Of a stretch of DNA of 64,000 bases, positions 14,980-23,008 are shown piece after piece. The notes below the pieces were generated by a model. That model saw only the letters and a program-made list of their open reading frames with translations, was not told where the DNA came from and searched no databases. The position numbers were made by a program, and so were the translations under genes. The DNA lies in NCBI RefSeq assembly GCF_027563465.1, contig NZ_JAPFQA010000010.1, forward strand, positions 124,001-188,000, written 5' to 3'. This DNA is from Mesorhizobium qingshengii (GTDB lineage Bacteria > Pseudomonadota > Alphaproteobacteria > Rhizobiales > Rhizobiaceae). Position 1 is the stretch's first letter. Each line of letters starts with the position of its first letter.

Positions 14980-17430
14980 CTACTCCGCCGCCTGCGCAAA
15001 CCCGACCGAGGCCATCGGCCGGAATTCGTGCTTGTCCTTGCCGGAAACGCGTTCCGACCACGGGTCGACCTGAGCGAATTTCTGGCTGAAGACGAAGCGG
15101 TCGTAATAGGCCTTGCGTTTCTCTCCATCGTCCATGATCTGGCGCTTGATCTCCGGGATGCCGATGCGCTTGGCCCATTTGTAGATGCGCTCGAGATAGC
15201 GGCCCTGCTCGCGGTACATCTGCGTCAGCGCCACGATATGCTCCAGCGCCTCGTCTTCCGTCTTCACAAGGCCGAGCACTTCGGTGCCCTTGATGTCGAG
15301 GCCGGCGGCGCCGGCGAAGTGGATCTCGTAGCCAGAGTCGACGCAGATGACGCCGACATCCTTGCAGGTCGCCTCGGCGCAGTTCCTTGGACAGCCCGAT
15401 ACCGCCATCTTGACCTTGGCCGGGGTCCACGAGCCCCACATGAACTTCTCGATGCGGATGCCCAGTCCCGTCGAATCCTGCGTGCCGAAGCGGCACCAGT
15501 CGGAGCCGACGCAGGTCTTCACCGTGCGCAGGCCCTTGGCATAGGCATGGCCGGAGACGAAGCCGGCCTGGCCGAGATCGGCCCACACGGCCGGCAGGTC
15601 TTCCTTGCGGATGCCCAGCATGTCGATGCGCTGGCCGCCGGTGACCTTGACCATCGGGATCTCGAACTTGTCGACGACGTCGGCGATGGCGCGCAGTTCG
15701 GCGGCGTTGGTCACGCCACCCCACATGCGCGGCACCACCGAATACGTGCCGTCCTTCTGGATGTTGGCGTGGACGCGTTCGTTGATGAAGCGCGACTGGT
15801 AGTCGTCGGCGTAGTCGTCCGGCCAGTCGCAGACGAGATAGTAGTTGAGCGCCGGCCGGCATTTGGCGCAGCCGCAGGAGGTCTTCCATTCCAGTTCCTG
15901 CATGACCGCCGGAATGGTCTTCAGCCGCTTGGCCACGATCAGCCGGCGCACCTCGTCATGGCCGAGTGTGGTGCAGCCGCACATCGGCTGCACCGCCGCC
16001 GGGTTGTATTTGTCGCCGATGGTCAGCACCATCAGCTTCTCGACCAGTCCGGTGCAGGAACCGCAGGAGGCCGAGGCCTTGGTGTGGGCGCGCACGTCGT
16101 CGAGCGAGGTCAGGCCCTTGGCCGTGACCGCACCGGTGATCTTTCCCTTGCAAACGCCGTTGCAGCCGCAGATTTCCGCATCATCCGGCAAGGCTGCAAC
16201 GGCCGCCATAGGGTCCAGCGGGGCACCTCCCTGGTAGGACTGGCCGAAGATGAGCGTGTCGCGCATTTCGGAAATGTCGGTCTGCTTCTTCTTGAGGTCG
16301 TTGAACCAGGCGCCGTCGGCCGTCTCGCCATAGAGTACCGTGCCGATGATGCGGTCGTCCTTCAGCACCAGCCGCTTGTAGACGCCGGCGGCGGCATCGC
16401 GCAGCACGATCTCCTGGCGGTCCTCGCCCTCGGCGAAATCGCCGAGCGAGAACAGGTCGATGCCGGTGACCTTGAGCTTGGTCGGCGTGTCCAGATGGAC
16501 GAAGGCCGCCGCCTCGTTGCCGGCAAGCTGGCTGGCCGCGACACGCGCCATCTCGTAGAGCGGCGCGACGAGACCATAGACCTGGCCGTTGACCTCGGCG
16601 CATTCGCCCAGCGCGTAGATGTCGGGATCGTTGCTGCGCATGCCGGCGTCGACGACGATGCCGCGATTGACGGCGATGCCCGCTTGCTTGGCCAGCGCCG
16701 AATTCGGCCGGATGCCGACCGCCATGACCACCAGCGTCGCCGGGATGATGGTGCCGTCGGCAAGTTCCACCTGCCCGACCTTGCCGTTGCCGGTGATCGC
16801 CTGCGTGTTGGCCTTGGTGATCACCTTGATGCCGCGCTGCTCGACCGCGCGCTGCAGGAGATAGCCGGCGGCCGGATCGAGCTGGCGCTCCATCAGCGTC
16901 GGCATGACATGCAGTACGGTGACGTCCATGCCCTGCGCATTCAGCCCCGCCGCCGCCTCCAGCCCGAGCAGGCCGCCGCCGATGACCACGGCCTTGGCCC
17001 GTGACTGGGCGGCGAGCATCATCGCCTGCACGTCGTCGAGATCGCGATAGGTCAGCACGCCCGGCAGATCATGGCCGGGCACCGGAATGATGAACGGCAC
17101 CGAGCCGGTGGCGATGACCAGCTTGTCGTAGGGCTCGGTGACGCCGTGATCGGAGGTGACGGTCTTGGCCTCCCGGTCGATGGCGATGATCTTGTGGCCC
17201 TTGTAGAGGGTGATGCCGTGCTTGATGTACCAGCCGTCGCCATGGATGATGATTTCCTCGTAGGCCTTTTCGCCCGACAGCACTGGCGACAGCATGATGC
17301 GGTCGTAATTGACGCGCGGTTCGGCGTTGAAGATGGTGACGGTGTAGCGCCCCGGCGCCTGCTCCAGCAGGTGCTCCAGCATGCGCCCTGGCGCCATGCC
17401 GTTGCCGATGATGACGAGTTTCTCGGTCAT
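14980..17430 (-). CDS. nirB: Assimilatory nitrite reductase [NAD(P)H] large subunit
   Basis: An 816-residue multidomain flavoprotein reducing nitrite to ammonium. Order: N-terminal FAD domain (LVIIGNGMAPGRMLE), NAD(P)H domain (VIGGGLLGLEAAAGL), a BFD-like [2Fe-2S] region (EICGCNGVCKGKI ... SCGSCTG, plus CGCTTLGH and SCGCAKCRP), then the nitrite/sulfite reductase halves with the siroheme/4Fe-4S ligands TCVGSDWCRFG and SGCPRNCAEA. I place the start at ATG 17430 (TEKLVIIGNG); a GTG at 17454 just after the narK stop would add eight residues. Cytoplasmic; second structural gene of the nitrate operon. Confidence 0.95.
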   Translation of the reverse strand: MTEKLVIIGNGMAPGRMLEHLLEQAPGRYTVTIFNAEPRVNYDRIMLSPVLSGEKAYEEIIIHGDGWYIKHGITLYKGHKIIAIDREAKTVTSDHGVTEPYDKLVIATGSVPFIIPVPGHDLPGVLTYRDLDDVQAMMLAAQSRAKAVVIGGGLLGLEAAAGLNAQGMDVTVLHVMPTLMERQLDPAAGYLLQRAVEQRGIKVITKANTQAITGNGKVGQVELADGTIIPATLVVMAVGIRPNSALAKQAGIAVNRGIVVDAGMRSNDPDIYALGECAEVNGQVYGLVAPLYEMARVAASQLAGNEAAAFVHLDTPTKLKVTGIDLFSLGDFAEGEDRQEIVLRDAAAGVYKRLVLKDDRIIGTVLYGETADGAWFNDLKKKQTDISEMRDTLIFGQSYQGGAPLDPMAAVAALPDDAEICGCNGVCKGKITGAVTAKGLTSLDDVRAHTKASASCGSCTGLVEKLMVLTIGDKYNPAAVQPMCGCTTLGHDEVRRLIVAKRLKTIPAVMQELEWKTSCGCAKCRPALNYYLVCDWPDDYADDYQSRFINERVHANIQKDGTYSVVPRMWGGVTNAAELRAIADVVDKFEIPMVKVTGGQRIDMLGIRKEDLPAVWADLGQAGFVSGHAYAKGLRTVKTCVGSDWCRFGTQDSTGLGIRIEKFMWGSWTPAKVKMAVSGCPRNCAEATCKDVGVICVDSGYEIHFAGAAGLDIKGTEVLGLVKTEDEALEHIVALTQMYREQGRYLERIYKWAKRIGIPEIKRQIMDDGEKRKAYYDRFVFSQKFAQVDPWSERVSGKDKHEFRPMASVGFAQAAE

Positions 17431-17450
17431 GGTGCTGATCTGCTCCAGTC

Positions 17451-18752
17451 TCACTCTGCGGCGTAGGAAAGGGCTGGAGCTTCGGCGGCTGCAGCGCGCT
17501 CCATGCGCCTGATGGAGAAATGCATCCAGGCAAGGCAGGCGACGACGATCACGAAGAGCAGCATGAAGCAGCTCGACCAGACACCGGTGAGGTCGTTAAG
17601 CGCGCCGAAGGCGATCGGAAGGATGAAGCCGCCGAGCCCGCCGATCATGCCCACGACGCCTCCGACCGCGCCGACACTCTGCGGGTAGTAGGCGGGGATG
17701 TGCTTGTAGACCGCGGCCTTGCCGAGGCTCATGAAGAAGCCGAGCACGCAGGCAACGGCGATGAAGGCGAGCGGGCCGATCTCGAAATGGAAGGCGATCG
17801 GCCCGCTGATGCCGCGCACGACGTAGTCTGCCGAGGGGAGGGACAGAACGAGAGTCGCGACGGCACTGACGGCGAAGGTCGAATAGAGCACGGTACGGGC
17901 GCCGATGCGGTCGGAAAGCACGCCGCCATAGGCGCGGAAGACGCTTGCGGGAATTGAATAGGCCGCGCCGATCATGCCGGCGGTCGCAAGCCCGAAGCCG
18001 TAGACGCCGATCAGGTAGCGCGGCAACCACAGCGACAGCGCGACGAACGCGCCGAACGCGAAGAAATAGTAGAAGGCGAAGCGCCAGACCTGCGGGTTCT
18101 TGAGCGGCGTGAATTCCTGCCAGAAGCTTCTCGCGGGTGCTGCCTTGCCGGCACGGCGCTCGCGAATGACCGGATCGTCGCCGGTGGTGAACCAGAAGAT
18201 GGCAGCCATGACGACGAGTGCGGCCGCCCAGATCAGCGCCACCGACTGCCAGCCCCAGGAGAGAAGCACGAACGGCGCCAGGAACTTGGTGACCGCGGCC
18301 CCGACATTGCCGGCACCGAAGATGCCGAGGGCCGTGCCCTGCCGGTCGGCGGGGAAAAAGCGCGAGACATAGGACACGCCGACGGCGAAGGAACCGCCGG
18401 CGAGCCCCACGCCGAGCGCGGCGATCAGCATCTGCCCGTAGGTGTGCGCAAAAGCGAGCAGGAAGGTCGCGACCGCCGCCGCAAGCATGGTCGCGGTGTA
18501 GACCAGCCGCCCGCCATAGCGGTCGGTCCAGACGCCGAGCACCATGCGCACGAGAGAGCCGGTGAGGATCGGCGTGCCGAGGAGCAGGCCGAACTCCGTC
18601 TCGTTCAACCCAAGCTCCTGTTTTATGCGTACGCCAATGATCGAAAAGATCGTCCACACCGCGAAGCAGACGGTGAAGGCGATGGTGGACATCACGAGCG
18701 CCCGCCGGGGAGCATTGTCCTGGCTGGGCGCGGCTGCGAGATTTGCGGTCAT
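17451..18752 (-). CDS. narK: Nitrate/nitrite MFS transporter
   Basis: A 433-residue major facilitator of the NarK/NasA nitrate porter family with 12 predicted membrane segments. Diagnostic stretches: the motif-A loop GVWTDRYGGRLVY, the nitrate signatures around GLAGGSFAVGVSYVSRFFP and GNVGAAVTKFLAP, and a second signature near GAVGGVVGMIGGLGGFILPI, with the substrate-binding Arg of helices 2 and 8 preserved as far as can be judged. It brings nitrate in for nasA. Positioned 55 bp after a 65-aa ORF and ahead of nirB. Confidence 0.94.
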   Translation of the reverse strand: MTANLAAAPSQDNAPRRALVMSTIAFTVCFAVWTIFSIIGVRIKQELGLNETEFGLLLGTPILTGSLVRMVLGVWTDRYGGRLVYTATMLAAAVATFLLAFAHTYGQMLIAALGVGLAGGSFAVGVSYVSRFFPADRQGTALGIFGAGNVGAAVTKFLAPFVLLSWGWQSVALIWAAALVVMAAIFWFTTGDDPVIRERRAGKAAPARSFWQEFTPLKNPQVWRFAFYYFFAFGAFVALSLWLPRYLIGVYGFGLATAGMIGAAYSIPASVFRAYGGVLSDRIGARTVLYSTFAVSAVATLVLSLPSADYVVRGISGPIAFHFEIGPLAFIAVACVLGFFMSLGKAAVYKHIPAYYPQSVGAVGGVVGMIGGLGGFILPIAFGALNDLTGVWSSCFMLLFVIVVACLAWMHFSIRRMERAAAAEAPALSYAAE

Positions 18753-18807
18753 TGTCGGCTCCGGTCTGCGGCGTGGGAGGCGCCGCTTTGTCTGTTCGTT
18801 GCGGTTA

Positions 18808-19005
18808 TCAGCGGCGCTGCGTCGGGGAGCTGGATGAAACCGAGCTTCGCGCCGTCACTTCAGGACCCTTGCCGTCAGTCTTGGCGCCGGCGGGGTGGAG
18901 CAGGAGCGCGGCGGTGAACAGCGCCGCCGTCAGCGCGCTGCTCGCCAGAAAATCGCGGTGTGTGAAATCCTTGAGGGTGGTGGCAGTTCCGATCTGTATT
19001 GTCAT
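18808..19005 (-). CDS. Small membrane ORF between the nitrate leader and narK, 65 aa
   Basis: MTIQIGTATTLKDF..., with GGAG 6 nt upstream of ATG 19005. Residues about 21-42 are hydrophobic (ASSALTAALFTAALLLHPAGA), giving one membrane segment or an uncleaved signal; the tail is Ser/Thr-rich and polar. It is the first frame after the ANTAR-type terminator (60 bp downstream) and is cotranscribed with narK. No family recognised. It may be a small partner of the transporter, or a leader ORF that tunes narK translation. Confidence 0.55.
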   Translation of the reverse strand: MTIQIGTATTLKDFTHRDFLASSALTAALFTAALLLHPAGAKTDGKGPEVTARSSVSSSSPTQRR

Positions 19006-19064
19006 CGTCGTCTCCGCTTGGCGCTGCCTGGGACCAGCGCCGTCGATTGCGTATCGGCCAAAAC

Positions 19065-19131
19065 AAAAAAGCCGCCGGCCAGGTCTCGCGCGTCCGTCCA
19101 TCCGGGATCGCGTGTTGACCTGAGCGGCAGC
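19065..19131 (-). terminator. Intrinsic terminator in the nitrate operon leader
   Basis: In the leader RNA (minus strand) the 5' arm GCTGCCGCTCAGGTC (19131-19117) pairs with GACCTGGCCGGCGGC (19085-19071), 14 of 15 positions counting G-U pairs, followed at once by TTTTTTGTTTT (19070-19060). The 5' arm shares bases with the second ANTAR hairpin (P2), so the two structures exclude each other. Confidence 0.85.
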
Positions 19132-19161
19132 TTTGCCTGAGGGCGCCCGCCATTGGACGCC
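19117..19161 (-). promoter_or_regulatory. ANTAR-type two-hairpin antitermination leader (NasT target)
   Basis: Two hairpins with hexanucleotide loops carrying A at position 1 and G at position 4, the signature bound by ANTAR proteins. P1: GGCGTCC - AATGGC - GGGCGCC (19161-19142), 7 bp with one G-U. P2: GGC - AAAGCT - GCC (19137-19126), with a flanking CCT/AGG pair across a small internal loop. P2 uses bases of the terminator's 5' arm. The known mechanism for NasT/NasR is that binding stabilises P1-P2 and prevents termination; the nasT gene lies 2 kb upstream. Confidence 0.88.
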
Positions 19162-19196
19162 TCTTCGATTGCCCTGGAAGGGCTCGTTTATTTCAA

Positions 19197-19212
19197 AGCA
19201 GGAACTGTGCCA
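19197..19212 (-). promoter_or_regulatory. Sigma54 (RpoN) promoter of the nitrate operon
   Basis: TGGCACAGTTCCTGCT on the minus strand, with GG (19211-19210) and GC (19199-19198) separated by exactly 10 nt, the strict -24/-12 rule. It matches the consensus TGGCAC-N5-TTGCW with one loss in the TT. Transcription would begin near 19186, about 25 nt before hairpin P1. Confidence 0.82.
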
Positions 19213-19320
19213 GTTTTGGGTTGCAGGAAAAAAGTCAATAAAATCAGTGACGCGAAGCGGTCGTCGCCGCGCGACCCCACCTGTCGCATAGGCCAAAGAT
19301 TGTTCATTGGAGCAATCGCA

Positions 19321-19345
19321 CGCACAATTTTTGTGCAATGCACAA
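19321..19345. promoter_or_regulatory. NtrC-like enhancer sites
   Basis: Read on the minus strand, 19337-19321 is TGCAC-AAAAATT-GTGCG, which matches the NtrC consensus TGCAC-N7-GTGCA in all but the last base. An overlapping dyad TTGTGC-AAT-GCACAA occupies 19331-19345. The main site is centred about 117 bp upstream of the -24 element, a normal enhancer distance, and lies just after the nasS stop codon. Together with the sigma54 promoter it implies control by nitrogen limitation. Confidence 0.75.
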
Positions 19346-19362
19346 GAATGGCGCGGAAATGA

Positions 19363-20607
19363 TCAGGCTTCCGCGCGGGCCGATTTCTGGGCGGCGATGT
19401 AGGCGTCGATCTCGTCCGGATCGAAGATCTGGCCGTCGAAGAAACCATCCGGGCCGAGCACCAGCCCCGCCCCTGTCGCGCCGACCGCTGTGGCCACGCG
19501 CAGCGCGCCCTCGACCTTCGAATTGGCGCCGGGAAGTGCGACGCCAAGCGGCTTCAGCGCCGAGCGGTAGAGGTCGGGCCGGTAGCAGTCACGGGCAATG
19601 GCGAGGTTTTCCGGCGTGTGCGCCACATGCCCCCAGCGCACCATCTGCGTGTAGAACCACAGCGCATGGCTCTTCCACGGAAAGTTGGCCGCCTTGTCGA
19701 AGGGCAGGAAGAAGTCGTCGATATCCAGCTCCGCCCCGCCGCCCAATCGGAGATGGCCGGTCAGGATCGGCATCTGCACGGCCGGCGGCAGACCGAGGAA
19801 GCCGGGCTGCGCCATCACATTAGCCAGTTCGCCGTGGTTGGCCGGATCCTGGCACCAGCGTGCCGAGTGATGCAGCGCGCGCAAGAGCGCCGCCAGCGCC
19901 TCGGGGCTCTGCTCGGCCCAGGCCTTGCGCACGCCGATCACCTTCTCCGGGCTGTTGCGCCATATCTGCGCCTTGACGGTGACGATGTGGCCGGTGCCGG
20001 CGGCAACCGCAGCGCTGTTCCAGGGCTCGCCGACGCAGTAGCCGTCGATCCGCCCCGTGGCCAGCGCGTCGGCCATGAAGGGCGGCGGCACGATGACGAT
20101 CTCGATCTCGAGCGTCGGATCGATGCCGCAGGCCGCAAGCCAGTAGCGCAGTTCGTAATTGTGCCCGGAATGCGGGTGCACGACGGCGAAGCGCAACGGA
20201 TCGTGGCCGGCGGCAGCGCGTTCGCGAATGAGCGCGCCAAGGGCTGCACCAGCGCGCGCCGGATCGAGATCAGGCGCGGCGCCATGCGCCGTCATGCCGG
20301 CCCAGACGGCGTTGGAGATGGTGACGCAATTGCCGCCGAGCCCGAGCGAGAACGGCACGATGGTCTCGGAAGCGAGCGGCGTCAGCCCGAGATTGCAGGC
20401 GAGCGGCATCGGCCCGAGCATATGCGCGAGATGGAAGTGGCCGATGGCGATGCGGTCGCGGATGTTGGCCCACGACGTCTCGCGGTGCAGCGTCAGATCG
20501 ATGCCTTCGCGCGCGGCGAAGCCCAGCTCGCCGGCCGCGACCAGCACGGCGCTGTCGAAAAGCGGCATGAAGCCGGCGGTGATCTGATGCTCGGCGCCCA
20601 TGCTCAT
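19363..20607 (-). CDS. nasS: Nitrate/nitrite sensor NasS (cytoplasmic NrtA-like protein)
   Basis: A 414-residue relative of the nitrate-binding protein NrtA without any signal peptide, which is the mark of NasS. Family phrases are clear: AGFMPLFDSAVLVAAGELGFA, LHRETSWANIRDRIAIG, DGYCVGEPWNS, FLPFDKAANFPWKSHALWFYTQMVRWG. In known systems NasS holds NasT in an inactive complex and releases it when nitrate or nitrite binds. Its ATG overlaps the nasT stop by 4 bp. It ends immediately before the NtrC-like site of the nas operon. Confidence 0.93.
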   Translation of the reverse strand: MSMGAEHQITAGFMPLFDSAVLVAAGELGFAAREGIDLTLHRETSWANIRDRIAIGHFHLAHMLGPMPLACNLGLTPLASETIVPFSLGLGGNCVTISNAVWAGMTAHGAAPDLDPARAGAALGALIRERAAAGHDPLRFAVVHPHSGHNYELRYWLAACGIDPTLEIEIVIVPPPFMADALATGRIDGYCVGEPWNSAAVAAGTGHIVTVKAQIWRNSPEKVIGVRKAWAEQSPEALAALLRALHHSARWCQDPANHGELANVMAQPGFLGLPPAVQMPILTGHLRLGGGAELDIDDFFLPFDKAANFPWKSHALWFYTQMVRWGHVAHTPENLAIARDCYRPDLYRSALKPLGVALPGANSKVEGALRVATAVGATGAGLVLGPDGFFDGQIFDPDEIDAYIAAQKSARAEA

Positions 20608-21206
20608 TCGTCCTCCGCCGGTCCCAGCAGCCCTGCGGCGGTCACCAGGCTCTGGGCGATGTCGCCGATCTTGCGGTTCTGGTTCATCGCCGTCTTGCGC
20701 AGCAGCGTGTAGGCCGCCTCTTCCGTCAGGCCGCGCGACTTCATCAGGATGCCCTTGGCGCGATCGATCACCTTGCGGCTCTCGAGCTCGCTGCGCGCCT
20801 CTTCCAGTTCGCGCGCCATGCGCGAGAAGGCGTTGAAGCGGCTGACCGCCATGTCGAGGATCGGCTTGACGCGCTCTTGCCTGAGACCATCGACGACATA
20901 GGCTGACACGCCGGCATCGACCGCCGCCTCGATCGAGGCCTGATCGGAGCGGTCGACGAACATGGCGATCGGCCGCTTCACCGCGCGCGACAGCTGGAAC
21001 ATGTTCTCCAGCATGTCGCGGTTCGGATTTTCGAGATCGATGACGATGACGTCGGGCTCGATCTCGGCGATGCGCCGCGCGATGCCGGTCACGTCGTGGA
21101 TGACGGTGACCCGTTCATGGCCGGCCTCGCGCAGTCCCGCCTCGATGATCGAGGCGCGGATGCGGTTTTCGTCGATGACCAGGACGGCGAGTGAGCTGCG
21201 GACCAT
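20604..21206 (-). CDS. nasT: ANTAR-domain antiterminator NasT
   Basis: About 200 residues: an N-terminal receiver-like domain (LAVLVIDENRIRASIIEAGL, DVIVIDLENPNRD) that starts DEN where a phosphorylated receiver usually has paired acids, then a coiled linker (about 120-140) and a C-terminal ANTAR domain with the conserved ARSELESRKVIDRAKGILMKS helix and the AYTLLRKTAM helix. It binds two-hairpin leader RNA and lets polymerase pass the terminator. I chose ATG 21206 (VRSSLAVLVID); an upstream ATG at 21248 is possible. Its target is very probably the leader at 19117-19161. Operon partner of nasS. Confidence 0.93.
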   Translation of the reverse strand: MVRSSLAVLVIDENRIRASIIEAGLREAGHERVTVIHDVTGIARRIAEIEPDVIVIDLENPNRDMLENMFQLSRAVKRPIAMFVDRSDQASIEAAVDAGVSAYVVDGLRQERVKPILDMAVSRFNAFSRMARELEEARSELESRKVIDRAKGILMKSRGLTEEAAYTLLRKTAMNQNRKIGDIAQSLVTAAGLLGPAEDE

Positions 21207-21232
21207 GCCTGCATTGTGCCCATGCGAGGAAA

Positions 21233-21243
21233 TTGTGCAATGC
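21233..21243 (+). promoter_or_regulatory. TTGTGCAATGC element upstream of nasT
   Basis: The 11-mer TTGTGCAATGC recurs exactly at 19331-19341, inside the NtrC-like region of the nas operon. Here it lies 27-37 bp upstream of the preferred nasT start. A related TTGTGC half-site is at about 21214-21219. It may bring nasTS under the same nitrogen control. Confidence 0.4.
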
Positions 21244-21314
21244 GGCATGGCCTGCTGATCGCAATGGATGGTGATTTGGATGACGACATGACGCCGGGGC
21301 CCGGCGCCGATGCA

Positions 21315-22106
21315 TCACCCCGCCAGCGCCATTTCGGGGCGTTTTGACCCCTCGCGGATGGCCTTGTGCACGCCGCGCTGCAGATCCATGAAAGCCGGGC
21401 TTTCCATCACCTCTTCCCGGCGCGGCCGCTCGATGTCGACGTTGAAGGTCTGCGTGATGCGTCCCGGGCCGATCCCCATGACGACGATCCGGTCCGACAG
21501 GTAGACCGCCTCCTCGACGTCGTGCGTGACGAACAGCACGGTGAGCCGGTGTTCTTCCCAGATCTGGGTCAGCAGTTCCTGCATCTGGTGCCGGGTCAAG
21601 GCATCGAGCGCGCCGAAGGGCTCGTCCATCAGCAGCATCTTGGGCCGATAGGAAAGCGCACGCGCGATGGCGACGCGCTGCTTCATGCCGCCCGAGAGTT
21701 CGGACGGGTAGCGGTCGGCGCTATGCGACAGCTTGACCAGGTCGAGATGCTCGAGCGCGATCCTGCGGCAGGTCGCGCGATCGTAACCCGCGGCCTTGAG
21801 GGCAAACTCGATGTTCTGCCGCGCCGTCAGCCAGGGAAGCAGCGTGTAGGACTGGAAGACGACGCCACGGTCGAGGCCCGGCTGCAGGATCGGTGCGCCG
21901 TCGATGCTGAGATCGCCGGCGTCGAAGTCCTGCAGTCCGGCGACAATCGACAGCAGCGTGCTCTTGCCGCAGCCCGACGTGCCGACGAGCGAGACGAACT
22001 CATTGTCGGCAAGATCGAGGTTGATGTCCCGCAGCACCTCCGTGCGCCGCTCGCCCGTGCCGAAGCTCTTGTGGAGACCCGCGATCCGCAATTTGGGGGG
22101 GGTCAT
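21315..22106 (-). CDS. ABC transporter ATPase, nitrate/sulfonate/taurine type
   Basis: A 263-residue ATPase of the SsuB/TauB/NrtD group. Walker A GTSGCGKST (about 42-50), GVVFQSYTLLPW Q-loop, signature LSGGMKQR (about 137-144), Walker B MLLMDEP and switch His in LFVTHDVEEA. The start MTPPKLRIAG at 22106 has GAGG 9 nt upstream and follows the permease stop; an ATG at 22133 inside the permease end is the alternative. It works with the next two genes upstream. The locus context (HisD, kinase, SDR) argues for a catabolic substrate other than nitrate, although nasTS lies directly beyond it. Confidence 0.88.
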   Translation of the reverse strand: MTPPKLRIAGLHKSFGTGERRTEVLRDINLDLADNEFVSLVGTSGCGKSTLLSIVAGLQDFDAGDLSIDGAPILQPGLDRGVVFQSYTLLPWLTARQNIEFALKAAGYDRATCRRIALEHLDLVKLSHSADRYPSELSGGMKQRVAIARALSYRPKMLLMDEPFGALDALTRHQMQELLTQIWEEHRLTVLFVTHDVEEAVYLSDRIVVMGIGPGRITQTFNVDIERPRREEVMESPAFMDLQRGVHKAIREGSKRPEMALAG

Positions 22107-22116
22107 CGACTGTGCC

Positions 22117-22992
22117 TCATTGCGAGTGGCCATCCTGCCGGAACAGCACCTTTTCCAGCGCCTTCATCACCTGGTCGGTGATGAGGCCGAGCACGCCCAG
22201 AAGCAGGATGTAGCCGATGATGGTGTTTGTCTGGAAATAGCGCTGCGACACGGTGATGCGATAGCCGAGCCCGGATGTCGCCGCGACGAGTTCGGCCAGC
22301 ACCAGCCAGGTCCACGCCCAGCCCAGGCTAATGCGCAGCGTGTCCCAGATGCCCGGCAAGGCGCTGGGCACGACGATGCGCGTCAGGATCTTGCGGTCCG
22401 ACAGGCCGAGCGTGCGCCCAAGGCCGATGAAATCGGTGGGAACACGTTTCACGTTGTCCATGATCATCAGCACCTGCTGGAAGAAGGTGCCGATGAAGAT
22501 GATCAGGAACTTCTGCGTATCGCCGGTGCCTGCCCACAGGATGGAGAGCGGCACGAAGGCGACGACCGGCATGTAGCGGATGAAATCCACCAGCGGCTCG
22601 ATACCTGCTTCCCAGGAACGGAAACTGCCGATCAGCACGCCGATCGGGATCGACAGTGCCGAGGCGATGAGGAAGCCGATCGAAATCCGGTACATCGAGG
22701 CCTTGAGGTCCAGCCACAACGTACCGTCGGTAGCGAGCTTGGCGATCTGGGTCGCGACGCTGCCCGGTGACGGCAGGAAGATGGGTTTCACCCATTCCAG
22801 TCCGGTCGCCGCCCACCAGGCCAGGCCAAGCCCGACAAAGACAGCCACGGCGATCATCAGGAAACGCGACCTGGCGATCGGCACGCCGATCCCGGAGGAC
22901 CGGCGGCGTCTCGCCTGTTTCGTGACCGGCCCCGGCGCGGAAAGAGCCGGGACCGTTTTCGCGGGGGGCTCCCCGGACATCCGTGTCACCAC
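22117..22992 (-). CDS. ABC transporter permease, SsuC/TauC type
   Basis: A 291-residue inner-membrane permease with about six membrane helices and a basic N-terminal extension of about 40 residues. Family phrases include WVKPIFLPSPGSVATQIAKL, PLVDFIRYMPVVAFVPLSILWAGTGDTQKF and the ATPase-contact loop TLGLSDRKILTRIVVPSALPGIWDTLRI. Candidate starts are GTG 22992, GTG 22989 and ATG 22980; I list the first. It lies 17 bp after the binding protein gene. Confidence 0.88.
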   Translation of the reverse strand: MVTRMSGEPPAKTVPALSAPGPVTKQARRRRSSGIGVPIARSRFLMIAVAVFVGLGLAWWAATGLEWVKPIFLPSPGSVATQIAKLATDGTLWLDLKASMYRISIGFLIASALSIPIGVLIGSFRSWEAGIEPLVDFIRYMPVVAFVPLSILWAGTGDTQKFLIIFIGTFFQQVLMIMDNVKRVPTDFIGLGRTLGLSDRKILTRIVVPSALPGIWDTLRISLGWAWTWLVLAELVAATSGLGYRITVSQRYFQTNTIIGYILLLGVLGLITDQVMKALEKVLFRQDGHSQ

Positions 22993-23008
22993 CGCGATCC
23001 GGCCTTCG

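Noticed and set aside
12479-17004. Long plus-strand frames opposite nasA, nirD and nirB
   Set aside because: Same shadow effect; no ribosome sites, and the minus-strand genes are certain.
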